From: Micrococcales bacterium KH10
Lineage (GTDB): Bacteria; Actinomycetota; Actinomycetes; Actinomycetales; Cellulomonadaceae
Reading direction: 5' to 3'
Assembly (NCBI GenBank): GCA_900188465.1
Contig: FZPE01000003.1
Location: 1-64,000 of the forward strand
DNA length: 64,000 nucleotides
The notes under the pieces are model-generated. The model saw only the letters and a list, made by a program, of their open reading frames with translations. It was not told the DNA's origin and ran no database searches. A program made the position numbers and the translations under genes. This document shows, in pieces, positions 49,804-58,270 of the stretch; position 1 is the first letter of the stretch, and each line of letters starts with the position of its first letter.

Positions 49804-51378
49804 CTATGCGCTGCCATAAGCAGCCCGCACCGCGTCAGCATCGTTATAAGGGTGGAAAACTCCGGCGATCTCTTGCGTCGGTTCATGACCTTTGCCGGTG
49901 ATGATCACGGTGTCGCCTGGCCCCGCCAACGCGATGCCGTGCGCCACAGCATCGAAACGAGGCGACACTTCGTGGACATCGACCAGGTCAGGACGCTGCG
50001 AGCGGACTCCCGCAAGGATAGCGCGTCTGATCTCTTCGGGCGGCTCAGACCGCGGGTTCTCATCGGTGACAACCAACACATCGGCCAGTTCCGCGGCGAT
50101 CTTGCCCATGATGGGTCGCTTTCCTTGGTCGCGGTCGCCATCGGAGCCGAAGACAATGACGATCCGTTTCTCGGTGATCGGCCGAACGGCTTGGAGTGCG
50201 AGAACGAGCGCATCCGGGGTGTGCGCATAGTCAACGATGACAAGGGGCTCCGTCGCGGAATCGATCACTCGTTCCATGCGCCCGGGTATCGCGACGATCT
50301 GTTCGATTCCGCGGGCAGCGTCCTCCAGTGCCACGCCAGCACGATGGGCAACGACCACCGCGAGCGCGGCGTTGGACACGTTGACCATGCCTGGCAGTGG
50401 ACTGTGCACGGTGACTTGTTCCCCATCGGGGCCCAGGAGGGTAAACGTCGAACCGACTCGGTCCAATCCGACTGCTGCTTCGCTTACTCGCCACTGTGCT
50501 GTGGCATAGCCCGGTCCGTCAGCGCGGGTGGCTACGGTATCAACCGGTATGTCGGCCTGAGCGGCAAGAGTCACGCCCCATTCATCGTCCACACAGACAA
50601 CGCCGCGTTTAGCCGCGGTCGGTGCGAACAGGCGTGCCTTGTCCGCGAAGTACTGCTCCATGGTGTGATGGAAATCGAGGTGATCACGCTGCAGGTTCGT
50701 GAAGGCGACGACATCGAAGGTCGTCCCTGCCACACGGTTCAACGCCAAGGCGTGTGAGGACACTTCGGTGGTCAATGCCGTCGCACCTGCTTCCAGCGCC
50801 ATCGCCATCACGGATTGCAGCACTGGAGCTTCAACTGTGGTGCGCGGGCTCGGGATGCTGGTCTCACCGACTCGCAACTCGACAGTTCCCAGCAGTGCCG
50901 TCTTGAGATGTGCCGCTGAGAGCGCAGCGTCGATGAAGTAGGTGGTGGTCGTTTTGCCGTTGGTTCCCGTTACTCCAACGGTGACCAGTTGCCGTGCCGG
51001 GTAGTCATAGAACCAGGCGGCGATATCCCCCACCAGCGCACGTTGGGTGGCTGCATCACGCAATGCGATCACTGGGATGGCGCCAGCTGCGGGACCTGTC
51101 GCGATGATGCCCGCACCTTCGTCGTCGGTGAGCACCGCCACAGCGCCTGCTGCCACCGCCCGGTCGACGAAATTGGCACCGTGAGTGCGAAGGCCCTTGA
51201 ACGCAACGAAAATGTCACCGGCTGCCAGATCGGAGGTTCCCACGGCGATGCCGGTGAAGATAGCATTCTCATCAGCCTCCGTCGCAAGAATGACTGAGTC
51301 CCGGTAGCGATCGAGAAGGTCTTTCAGACTGCGCGAGGGTGTGCGCTGGGGCCGCATCTGTCCCTGGTTCGAGATCAT
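49804..51378 (-). CDS. murE: UDP-N-acetylmuramoyl-tripeptide synthetase
   Basis: This ligase adds the third amino acid of the peptide stem. The ATP motif is VTGTNGKTTTTYF, with the carbamylated-Lys region and RDHLDFHHTMEQYF following. The amino-acid selectivity loop reads DENPRSEP, close to the DNPR motif of meso-diaminopimelate-adding enzymes, but the inserted Glu means the stem residue should not be assigned with certainty. The start at ATG 51378 (about 524 aa) is likely; ATG 51357 with GGGA upstream is an alternative. The frame extends to 51534 but overlaps ftsI. Confidence 0.95.
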   Translation of the reverse strand: MISNQGQMRPQRTPSRSLKDLLDRYRDSVILATEADENAIFTGIAVGTSDLAAGDIFVAFKGLRTHGANFVDRAVAAGAVAVLTDDEGAGIIATGPAAGAIPVIALRDAATQRALVGDIAAWFYDYPARQLVTVGVTGTNGKTTTTYFIDAALSAAHLKTALLGTVELRVGETSIPSPRTTVEAPVLQSVMAMALEAGATALTTEVSSHALALNRVAGTTFDVVAFTNLQRDHLDFHHTMEQYFADKARLFAPTAAKRGVVCVDDEWGVTLAAQADIPVDTVATRADGPGYATAQWRVSEAAVGLDRVGSTFTLLGPDGEQVTVHSPLPGMVNVSNAALAVVVAHRAGVALEDAARGIEQIVAIPGRMERVIDSATEPLVIVDYAHTPDALVLALQAVRPITEKRIVIVFGSDGDRDQGKRPIMGKIAAELADVLVVTDENPRSEPPEEIRRAILAGVRSQRPDLVDVHEVSPRFDAVAHGIALAGPGDTVIITGKGHEPTQEIAGVFHPYNDADAVRAAYGSA

Positions 51379-51421
51379 GATCGACAATCTACCCGCAGGT
51401 GAGGCAATACTCGGGTCTGGC

Positions 51422-53524
51422 TCACCAATTCTCCTTATAGAGTTTTGGCGCTTCACTTGATGGTTCGATGCCCAGCTTCTGCAGCGCATAGGTTCCGACT
51501 TGTGAGAACACCGGTCCGGCCACTGGACCGCCATAGATCGAGACCTTCGCCGATGGGTTGTTGATCACAACAGAGATCGCCAGGACGGGATCCTCAGCGG
51601 GAACCACACCGACGAAGGACGCGATGATGTCGTTCATCTGACCCGACTCATCTGCTGCTTGGGCCGTACCTGTCTTCGCGGCAACGCGGTAGCCGTCAAT
51701 GCGTCCGGCCTGGCCAGTACCGTCGATAACGGTCGATTCAAGCATTCGCAACAGTTGGTTCGCCGTCTTCTTGCTGATGACCTGGTCGCCTTCGGCTGGC
51801 TCAGTGGCCACCTCGTTGCCGTCGGCGTCGGTCACGGATCTCACCAGATGTGGCGTCGGTCTCTTGCCGCCGTTTCCGATGGTGGCGAATACGTTGATTG
51901 CCTGCAGTTCGGTGACGGAAACCCCTTGTCCGAACAGAACCGCGTGTCGAGTACGTCCATCCCATTTCTCGACAGGGTGGAGGATGCCACGTGATTCACC
52001 GGCAAGTTCGATACCGGTCAGTTCACCGAAGCCGAACTTCTTCATGTAGTCGTACCGCACCTGCAGCGGCAGGTCTTTGGCAGCGGCAACGGTTCCCGTG
52101 TTGGACGAGTGCGACAAGATACCTGTCAATGTCCATCGTTCACGATCGTGATCATGAGCGTCTTTAAATGTCTGGTTGTTGTCTGTGGTGTAGCGGTCGT
52201 CAACCTTGTAGCGGCTCTTCGGCGTGGCCAATCCGGTTTCAAGCAGTGCGGCAACCGTGATGACCTTCGCCGTCGACCCTGGCTCGAAGACGTTGGAAAC
52301 AGCGCGTGAACCGCGATTCTTAGGGGCCGACGCACCGGGGTTGTTCGGATCGAGCGCATCCGCTTCGGCCAATGCGTAGATGGCTCCGGTGCGGGTGTCC
52401 ATGACCGTGACCGATCCACCCGTGGCGCCGAAAGCCTTGATCTGATCCGCTAAAGCCTGTTCTGCGACGTACTGGATATCCCGGTCGATAGTCATGGCGA
52501 CCGTCGCACCGGGTTGGGCCGCCTGTTCTGAACGCTGGCCTGCGGGGATGACGTGACCGCTGCGAGCTCGCTCGAAGGTGCGCGACCCCGGGACACCGGT
52601 CAGTTGATCGTTGAACGCCGCTTCGATGCCCGCGACACCTTGTACTTGTTCGCTTTCATCGTCGCGATACCCCAAGTAACCGATCAGGTTGCCGGCAATC
52701 GCCCCGGCTGGATACACCCGTTCCGAGGTGTCTTCCGCGTAGTAGCCATCAATGCGCAGTGCCCGAATCGCATCCCATACCTCCGGCAGCACGCCTTTTT
52801 TCACGTACTTGAACATGCGGTCGCCGCTGAGGAGGGCCGCAAGTTCACCCTGGTCCATTTCGAGCAGATCAGCGGTCAACCGAGCGGCCTCAACCGGTCC
52901 GCCGCGTTTCTCGCCGTTCTCGTCGGTGTAGGACCATTCAGCGAGCTCACGCTGGTTCACCGTGATGTCGTACCTCGTCAACGAGGTGGCCAGCACCACG
53001 CCGTTGGTATCGGTGATTTCGCCACGGTTTGCGGGGACCTCACGTGTCACGGTGAGTTGTCGATAGGCTTCGGATGCCAATGCATTGGCTTCGAATCCCT
53101 GGATGTAAACGAGCCTGCCCACGAACACCACGAGCACGATGGCGGTCATCGTTGCGAGGACATTGATGCGACGGGCCGGGCGTCCGGCCTTCGCACGCGA
53201 CCGTGGTCGATTCGACCCGGAACGCTGCGAGGCCGACGTTCCGCTACGCACTGCCACGCTGCGTTGGGACGTACGAGCGGTTGAGCGCGCTGAGCGCTGA
53301 CCGGTGCCGCTGTGCTGCCGACTGTTACGGCCGGTGGAACGGCTGGGAGCACGCTCGCCTCGAGGAGGAGCGGCACTCGTGCCGCCCCGTGAACGTGCGG
53401 CAGGATGCGGTGATTTTCCGCTCGACTGAGGTGCCGAGCCCGTCCCGCTATCGGTCGTGGAACGGCGGCGTCGATCGGCAGAGCGCGGACGACCGTTACG
53501 GTCGTTGGGATGTTGTTTGTTCAT
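51422..53524 (-). CDS. ftsI: division-specific penicillin-binding protein (FtsI/PBP3-like)
   Basis: This class B transpeptidase cross-links septal peptidoglycan with FtsW. A cytoplasmic tail of about 120 residues, very rich in Ser, Arg and Gly, precedes one transmembrane helix (NVLATMTAIVLVVFVGRLVYI). The dimerisation domain and then the transpeptidase domain follow: SxxK in EPGSTAKVI (active Ser near residue 417), SxN in the SHSSNTG stretch (about 472-475) and KTGTAQ (617-619). No PASTA domain follows. The protein has 700 aa. It starts one base after the ftsL stop. Confidence 0.95.
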   Translation of the reverse strand: MNKQHPNDRNGRPRSADRRRRSTTDSGTGSAPQSSGKSPHPAARSRGGTSAAPPRGERAPSRSTGRNSRQHSGTGQRSARSTARTSQRSVAVRSGTSASQRSGSNRPRSRAKAGRPARRINVLATMTAIVLVVFVGRLVYIQGFEANALASEAYRQLTVTREVPANRGEITDTNGVVLATSLTRYDITVNQRELAEWSYTDENGEKRGGPVEAARLTADLLEMDQGELAALLSGDRMFKYVKKGVLPEVWDAIRALRIDGYYAEDTSERVYPAGAIAGNLIGYLGYRDDESEQVQGVAGIEAAFNDQLTGVPGSRTFERARSGHVIPAGQRSEQAAQPGATVAMTIDRDIQYVAEQALADQIKAFGATGGSVTVMDTRTGAIYALAEADALDPNNPGASAPKNRGSRAVSNVFEPGSTAKVITVAALLETGLATPKSRYKVDDRYTTDNNQTFKDAHDHDRERWTLTGILSHSSNTGTVAAAKDLPLQVRYDYMKKFGFGELTGIELAGESRGILHPVEKWDGRTRHAVLFGQGVSVTELQAINVFATIGNGGKRPTPHLVRSVTDADGNEVATEPAEGDQVISKKTANQLLRMLESTVIDGTGQAGRIDGYRVAAKTGTAQAADESGQMNDIIASFVGVVPAEDPVLAISVVINNPSAKVSIYGGPVAGPVFSQVGTYALQKLGIEPSSEAPKLYKENW

Positions 53525-53525
53525 C

Positions 53526-53918
53526 TCACTTGTCCAGCCCGATGATCGTCTCGTCAGAAAGTCGGATCATCAAGGGCGCCTGCTGTTGCGACATTCCTAG
53601 ACCCTTTGCTGCCTTGGCGAGTTGCTCCGGAGTGTTGAGGTTGTTCAACTCGGTTTGAAGGCGATCACGCATTTGAGCTTCTTGCGCGATCTCGCGCTGC
53701 AACTCCGCTTGTCGATAACTTCCTTCAGCCATCAAGGTGTTCAGCGTCAGCGAGCCGATCAGACCGCCGACGAGCATGATCATGCACACGACCAAGAAGA
53801 CAATCTTGCCGCCAGCTGGCACTGCTGCAGGCACGACCTGCAACTCAGGGCGGGGTGCAACGGTTTCGCGTTCTGGGCGTGTCCGACGCGGTGACGGTAT
53901 TGGTTGAGCAAGAGTCAA
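53526..53918 (-). CDS. ftsL: FtsL-like septum formation protein
   Basis: This bitopic protein of 130 aa has a short Pro/Arg-rich cytoplasmic tail, one transmembrane helix (about residues 38-60, [20 protein letters not shown]) and a periplasmic coiled coil (residues 65-100, [23 protein letters not shown]). It ends in a helix with GLGMS, the layout of FtsL/FtsB proteins, which recruit FtsW-FtsI. Position between rsmH and ftsI supports the call better than sequence similarity, which is low in this family. It overlaps rsmH by 4 bp. Confidence 0.85.
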   Translation of the reverse strand: MTLAQPIPSPRRTRPERETVAPRPELQVVPAAVPAGGKIVFLVVCMIMLVGGLIGSLTLNTLMAEGSYRQAELQREIAQEAQMRDRLQTELNNLNTPEQLAKAAKGLGMSQQQAPLMIRLSDETIIGLDK

Positions 53919-54913
53919 CGTCGTGTCCTTTCAGATTCGCGCACTGATGCGGTGTCTCGGATTCGTTGTGCGACGCGCAGCCGCACCGAGGCGGCACGAG
54001 AGTTGGTCAAGATCTCGTCATCGGATGCCTTGATCGCCCCCCTGGTCACCAGTTCCAAGTAGGGCTGATCGTCGGCAATCTCGACAGGCAGCCCGCGCGG
54101 TGTTCGCGAATGTGACCCAGCAGCGAAAGCTCGTTTGACGATGCGATCTTCCAGCGAGTGATATGACATCACCGCTATTCGCCCTCCGGTGCGCAGAGCG
54201 GCAATGGCTGTGGGCATCGTCGCCTCAAGGACTCGCAGTTCGCCGTTGACCTCGATGCGCAAAGCCTGGAAGGTGCGCTTCGCGGGGTTTCCTCCGGTAC
54301 GCCGGCTCGCCGCCGGAACTGCATCATGGATGAGTTCGACGAGTTCCCCGCTCATATGCCAGGGACGTTGCGCACGTCGGCGCACGATCCGCTGCACGAT
54401 GCGCTGCGCGAAACGTTCCTCCCCATAGGTGCGCAAGATGCGGATGAGGTCTTCGGGCTCGTATTCATTGAGCACATCCGCCGCGGTCAGTGAGGTTGTG
54501 CGATCCATCCGCATGTCAAGCGGCGCGTCCTGACTGTAGGCGAATCCACGCTCTCGTTCGTCGATCTGCATGGACGATACGCCAAGATCCAACAAAATCG
54601 CGTCCGCACCACTGAGGTTGTTCTCAGCAAGGGCCTCGTCGATGTTGTCGTATGTGGTGTGCACCGGTCGGAACCGATTGCCAAATCCGGCAAGTCGCCG
54701 GGAAGCGAGTTCGAGAGCGCTGGTGTCACGGTCGATGCCGACGACGGTCAGATCAGCGAATCTGTTCAAGAAGGCCTCGCTGTGACCGCCTAATCCTGTT
54801 GTTCCATCGACTAGCACCGGACTGGGCCGGTCGAGCGCTGGGGTCAGCAATTCGACAGTGGGCTCAAGGAGTACCGGGATATGACGTACAGAGGTCTCGT
54901 CAGATGAGGCCAT
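53915..54913 (-). CDS. rsmH: 16S rRNA (cytosine(1402)-N4)-methyltransferase
   Basis: This SAM-dependent enzyme methylates C1402 of 16S r[16 protein letters not shown] starts the protein, [18 protein letters not shown] is the SAM-binding motif, and [14 protein letters not shown] and [13 protein letters not shown] are typical MraW/RsmH blocks. The ATG at 54913 is chosen because AGGAG lies 9 nt upstream and homologues start there; an ATG at 54949 has no such signal. The protein is about 332 aa. It follows mraZ after 157 bp. Confidence 0.96.
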   Translation of the reverse strand: MASSDETSVRHIPVLLEPTVELLTPALDRPSPVLVDGTTGLGGHSEAFLNRFADLTVVGIDRDTSALELASRRLAGFGNRFRPVHTTYDNIDEALAENNLSGADAILLDLGVSSMQIDERERGFAYSQDAPLDMRMDRTTSLTAADVLNEYEPEDLIRILRTYGEERFAQRIVQRIVRRRAQRPWHMSGELVELIHDAVPAASRRTGGNPAKRTFQALRIEVNGELRVLEATMPTAIAALRTGGRIAVMSYHSLEDRIVKRAFAAGSHSRTPRGLPVEIADDQPYLELVTRGAIKASDDEILTNSRAASVRLRVAQRIRDTASVRESERTRR

Positions 54914-55070
54914 AGTCCGCTGCTCCTTTCTGATTTCATGCCGTTTCACTGCTGGAAGTGCCCACTGTCTTGAGCGTCGAAGCTCGTTTCCTGTGGTCTC
55001 CCTCCGCTACATTTCTGGCGCCGGGGAAGTGCGTCAGAACTGCGGGAGGAGGCCGCAAGAAACGCAGCTG

Positions 55071-55535
55071 CTAGAAGTTCAGATCAGGAAGCACCTCCTC
55101 CGCGGTGTCCGCGTACCCCACTTCCGTGCCTTCCAGATACGCCTCCCATGCCTGCAGATCCCAGATCTCGACACGAGTTCCCGCTCCGATGACTGCTAGA
55201 TCGCGGTCAAGACCCGCATAGGTGCGCAATAACGGTGGGATCGAAATGCGTCCTTGCTTGTCTGGAATCTCTTGACTCGCACCGGACATGAAGACGCGCA
55301 AGTAGTCGCGAGCCTGTTTGGAGGTGATCGGCGCCTGACGGATCTTGTCGTACATCCGCTGAAATTCGTCGAGCGGCAATAGGTACAGGCAGTGCTCCTG
55401 TCCGCGTGTCATGACCAGCCCGGTTGCGAGTTGATTGCGGAACTTGGCGGGCAGGATCAATCGGCCTTTGTCATCGAGCCGAGGCGTGTACGTGCCCAGC
55501 AGCAAATTAGGTATGGCGCCAAGCCCTTGGGACAT
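55071..55535 (-). CDS. mraZ: transcriptional regulator MraZ
   Basis: This DNA-binding protein of two SpoVT-AbrB-like domains represses or modulates the dcw cluster. Each domain has a D-K-G/Q-R core: [14 protein letters not shown] (residues 20-33) and [15 protein letters not shown] (about 89-103). The 154 aa are slightly longer than the usual 143 because of the acidic tail. The ATG at 55535 has GGAGG upstream, and TGGAG repeats just upstream are its likely operator. It is the first gene of the cluster. Confidence 0.96.
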   Translation of the reverse strand: MSQGLGAIPNLLLGTYTPRLDDKGRLILPAKFRNQLATGLVMTRGQEHCLYLLPLDEFQRMYDKIRQAPITSKQARDYLRVFMSGASQEIPDKQGRISIPPLLRTYAGLDRDLAVIGAGTRVEIWDLQAWEAYLEGTEVGYADTAEEVLPDLNF

Positions 55536-55549
55536 CTACACACACCTCC

Positions 55550-55590
55550 CTCCACATCCAAGTGGCACCACTGTACTCCACTTCACTCCA
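55550..55590 (-). promoter_or_regulatory. MraZ operator repeats upstream of mraZ
   Basis: On the minus strand, TGGAG (55590-55586), TGGAG (55580-55576), TGGTG (55570-55566) and TGGAT (55560-55556) occur in the same orientation, exactly 10 bp apart. A further TGGAG occurs at 55554-55550, off the register. MraZ is known to bind direct repeats of TGGGN-like pentamers with 5-nt spacers upstream of its own gene, so this is probably the autoregulatory site. Its closeness to the start codon would block transcription or early elongation. Confidence 0.75.
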
Positions 55591-55888
55591 CTCGTCACGG
55601 CATATGAGCCAGATACGCGTGTTTGGGAAGCAAATATGCAGGTCAAATGCGTGGAGGAAACTGGAGGAAAATTTCTAGACTGGACTAATATGCGTCACCA
55701 TATGCATCGTTTTCCGCCATGAAAGCTAGGCGGCGATGAGTCTTGTCAGATCAGAGGCAGGCAGGCGGAAGATAGTTTTTCCTGTGGAAATCCGCCAACT
55801 TGGCACAGTCGCTAGCCGTCACTGACCGGAAGCCGCGGGCGCGCAGCAGATCAGTTGAAAACGTGAGACATGCGAGCCCCAACGACAA
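55591..55888. other. intergenic region upstream of the mraZ operator
   Basis: About 300 bp hold no supported gene. The stretch should contain the mraZ promoter; TTGACC occurs at 55646-55641 on the minus strand, but no convincingly spaced -10 was found. TGGAGGAAACTGGAGGAAA at 55652-55670, on the opposite strand to the operator, is a second 10-bp-spaced TGGAG pair. A 81-codon open frame on the minus strand that runs through the terminator below is judged spurious. Confidence 0.5.
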
Positions 55889-55910
55889 AAACGCACCCGA
55901 GGGTGCGTTT
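55889..55910 (-). terminator. intrinsic terminator after the dinB-DUF3040 operon
   Basis: AAACGCACCC, two nt, then GGGTGCGTTT form a perfect 10-bp stem. On the minus strand it continues into TTGTCG, giving a TTTTT tract. It lies 55 bp downstream of the DUF3040 gene stop. The symmetry would also allow termination on the plus strand. Confidence 0.85.
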
Positions 55911-55965
55911 GGGGAGGAAAGTGGAGGGGTTGACTGGAGCGCGAAGGCTAGTCGCACCGAGTCAA

Positions 55966-56364
55966 CTAGAGTTCGCCGCGACGCCGACGCTCCCAACGAT
56001 CTTGTATGCGTTCATTCCACGACTGCTGCGTCGCAGAATGAGATCCGGAAGGGAGCGATGAGGACGTTTTGTCAGCCGAACCATCGGCGGGCTCAGTCGA
56101 GGTGGGCCGACCAAAACCGTAGATCATCGCGGCAAGCATTCCCACGAATCCCACAATTCCGAGAATGACATTGGACTGGGCAGCACCGAGGACGACTAGG
56201 ACGAGTCCAATCAAAGTGCCAACGATGGCGATGGTGTAGCGCCGCGCGCTACCCGGCGACGATTTGCGCACCACGGGGTCACTAGGAACCTCGACGCCTT
56301 GGTCGCCTCTGAGCGACCGTTCCATCTCGTCGAGTATGCGTTGCTCGTGTTCCGACAGAGGCAC
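55966..56364 (-). CDS. DUF3040 domain-containing membrane protein
   Basis: The protein of about 132 aa begins PLSEHEQRILDEMERSLRGD, the hallmark of DUF3040. Two hydrophobic helices follow (residues about 47-65 and 70-88), then a disordered Ser/Asp tail ending in ERRRRGEL. The GTG at 56364 is chosen because GGGGGTG precedes it and the conserved motif starts immediately; the open frame continues upstream to 56460 without conservation. It lies downstream of dinB on the same strand and may belong to the same SOS-box operon. The function is unknown. Confidence 0.88.
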   Translation of the reverse strand: MPLSEHEQRILDEMERSLRGDQGVEVPSDPVVRKSSPGSARRYTIAIVGTLIGLVLVVLGAAQSNVILGIVGFVGMLAAMIYGFGRPTSTEPADGSADKTSSSLPSGSHSATQQSWNERIQDRWERRRRGEL

Positions 56365-56456
56365 CGGACACCCCCGTTCGCGCTGCGTGCCATATCTATT
56401 GTCTCCAAGGATAGATGCCAACTGCATCAATAGGAAAGTCGTCAGGCTGTCAAGTA

Positions 56457-57698
56457 TCAATGTCGGGTCGTAGTTGAGGCACCGAGGCTGCTCGCGGACC
56501 GCAATGAACTGGCACCGAACCGGCTCATGACATGGTCTACCGCCGAAGTCACGTGATCATCGCGCTGAGCACTGTCGTCAACTACTTCGTCCAGGGTCGC
56601 TTGAATTCCTATGGCCGCCGTCTGGGACAACTGTTCGGCTCTCACCCCGAGAAGTCTGATCGACTGGCCGCCTTGGATGATCGGTGTCAATAATGCCCGT
56701 GCGGTGGCAACAAACTGCACCGCACGGTCAGAGCTGCTTGTCAGAGTGCGTGAGCGGGTGACAGTGCGCAAATCCGCAAACTTTATCTTGACGACGACAG
56801 TCGCAGCACTATTGCCGCGCTTACGCAGTGAATGAGCAACCTTTTCGCACAGTTCCACCAGTAGTCTGTCTAGCTCAGCCGGGTCCTGAGTGTCTGCCGC
56901 CAAGGTACGTTCCGCACCGACGCTCAGTTCCACACGCTCCGGTTGCACAGCGCTGGCATCGCGAGCCCACGCCAAGTCATGCAGATGACTTCCAACGTTT
57001 CCCAGCCAGTAGCGCACCACCCCTGGATCGGTACGCGCCAGATCACGGACAGTCTCGATTCCCCGAGCGCGCAGCATGGAACTGGTTTTGCCGCCCACGC
57101 CGGGCAATGCCCCGATAGGCAGCGCCTGTACGAAATCGACCTGAGTGCTGCGTGGAATCACGATGATCCCATTCGGTTTGATGTGCGTCGAGGCGAGCTT
57201 CGCGATCAGTTTGGACGCTCCGATGCCCACAGAACAGGTGATATTTAACTGTTCAGAGACCAATGCGCGGATTCGTTCGCCAATTGCCAGTGCGGATCCC
57301 CATCGACGACGAGCTCCGGCAACATCGAGATAGGCCTCATCCACCGAGACCTGCTCAACCAACGGCGTGAACTCGTGAAGTATCTGCATCACCTCCTGCG
57401 AAACCTGCCGATAGCGACTCATTTGTGGCGCGACGACGACGGCTTCGGGGCATAGCCGCCGAGCTTTCGCCATCGGCATCGCCGCGCGCACACCAAATTC
57501 ACGAGCCTCGTAGGTGGCGGACAGCACCACAGCACGCTCCTGCCCACCGACGATAACCGGCTGACCGAGCAACTCAGGGCGTTCCCTCACCTCGACGGCG
57601 GCAAAGAACGCATCCATGTCGATATGAATGATGTTGCATGCGTCATCTTCCTGCCCCCAGGTCCGGCGGGTGATGTCAACCCGCGATCCCACACTCAT
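56457..57698 (-). CDS. dinB: DNA polymerase IV (Y-family)
   Basis: This error-prone translesion polymerase has catalytic acidic residues in IIHIDMDAFFAAVEVRE (near residue 20) and VSVDEAYLDVAGA (near residue 105). The finger region reads VVLSATYEAREFGVRAAMPMAKARRLCP. The little-finger domain and a tail without a clear beta-clamp peptide follow. The ATG at 57698 overlaps the HEPN gene stop (ATGA), which fixes the start; an ATG at 57713 is less likely. The protein is about 413 aa. A LexA-type box upstream of the HEPN gene suggests DNA-damage induction. Confidence 0.95.
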   Translation of the reverse strand: MSVGSRVDITRRTWGQEDDACNIIHIDMDAFFAAVEVRERPELLGQPVIVGGQERAVVLSATYEAREFGVRAAMPMAKARRLCPEAVVVAPQMSRYRQVSQEVMQILHEFTPLVEQVSVDEAYLDVAGARRRWGSALAIGERIRALVSEQLNITCSVGIGASKLIAKLASTHIKPNGIIVIPRSTQVDFVQALPIGALPGVGGKTSSMLRARGIETVRDLARTDPGVVRYWLGNVGSHLHDLAWARDASAVQPERVELSVGAERTLAADTQDPAELDRLLVELCEKVAHSLRKRGNSAATVVVKIKFADLRTVTRSRTLTSSSDRAVQFVATARALLTPIIQGGQSIRLLGVRAEQLSQTAAIGIQATLDEVVDDSAQRDDHVTSAVDHVMSRFGASSLRSASSLGASTTTRH

Positions 57699-58186
57699 GA
57701 GGCACGCTGCCATGGCGTATTGGATTGGGCGCTATGCGCACGCTGCTGCGCCTCCACCCAATCCCAGACCGCATGCCCGAACTCGTCGACATGGACCAGG
57801 TGTTGGTCAACTTGTTGCGTGTCAATCTCAACCGGTAGCCCCACTTCGAGCCGCTCACGTATCGGAGCAGCTGATTCGAAGAGCTGCGCCCAATGCGATA
57901 AATCGGGGACCCGCTGGGTCAACTGCGCCCATGCCGACCTGTTGCGCTGTCGCGTCACCGGAGGCAGGACACTCAGCGCCGCCGCGGCGAACCGCAAGGC
58001 GGCCAGGTGCCCTTGCACAAAGGCGACCTCGATGTCGGCTTGGCTCCGCGCAACTGTCAACTCCCGCTCGGCGCGAATGAGCAGATCCCTCGTTGCCCGA
58101 TACCGGGCCGCACTCGGACGAGCGCCAACTGCGGAAATGCGCGACGTCCGCACTACCGGTTCTGCCACCACCTGAGACACTGCCAT
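57695..58186 (-). CDS. SAV_6107-family HEPN domain protein
   Basis: The helical protein of about 163 aa resembles the SAV_6107 HEPN family found upstream of dinB in many actinobacteria. It has RPSAARYRATRDLLIRAERELTVARSQ, FVQGHLAALRFAAAALS and a C-terminal DEFGHAVWDWVEAQ. HEPN proteins are often nucleotide-binding or RNA-cleaving, but this subgroup has no known activity and a classic RNase R-X4-H motif is not obvious. The ATG at 58186 has GGAGG 8 nt upstream. It is the first gene of the LexA-box operon and overlaps dinB by 4 bp. Confidence 0.85.
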   Translation of the reverse strand: MAVSQVVAEPVVRTSRISAVGARPSAARYRATRDLLIRAERELTVARSQADIEVAFVQGHLAALRFAAAALSVLPPVTRQRNRSAWAQLTQRVPDLSHWAQLFESAAPIRERLEVGLPVEIDTQQVDQHLVHVDEFGHAVWDWVEAQQRAHSAQSNTPWQRAS

Positions 58187-58207
58187 CGAAACCACCTCCC
58201 ACTCCAT

Positions 58208-58236
58208 ATTATCGAACACTTGTTCGACTAACGCAA
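58208..58236 (-). promoter_or_regulatory. SOS promoter with LexA box for the HEPN-dinB operon
   Basis: On the minus strand TTGCGT (58236-58231) and GATAAT (58213-58208) are separated by exactly 17 bp. The palindrome TCGAACACTTGTTCGA (58212-58227) fills the spacer and touches the -10. It matches the actinobacterial LexA consensus TCGAAC-N4-GTTCGA perfectly. The predicted start is about 15 nt upstream of the HEPN ATG. LexA bound here would exclude RNA polymerase. Confidence 0.85.
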
Positions 58237-58270
58237 TACTTCGGCAAGGTCCTACCGTTAAGGTGGACGC

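Noticed and set aside
49852-50757. 301-codon plus-strand frame antisense to murE
   Set aside because: Mirror frame of a conserved gene with implausible composition.
55751-55996. 81-codon minus-strand frame between DUF3040 gene and mraZ
   Set aside because: It reads through a perfect intrinsic terminator and overlaps the DUF3040 gene end; no homology or ribosome binding site.
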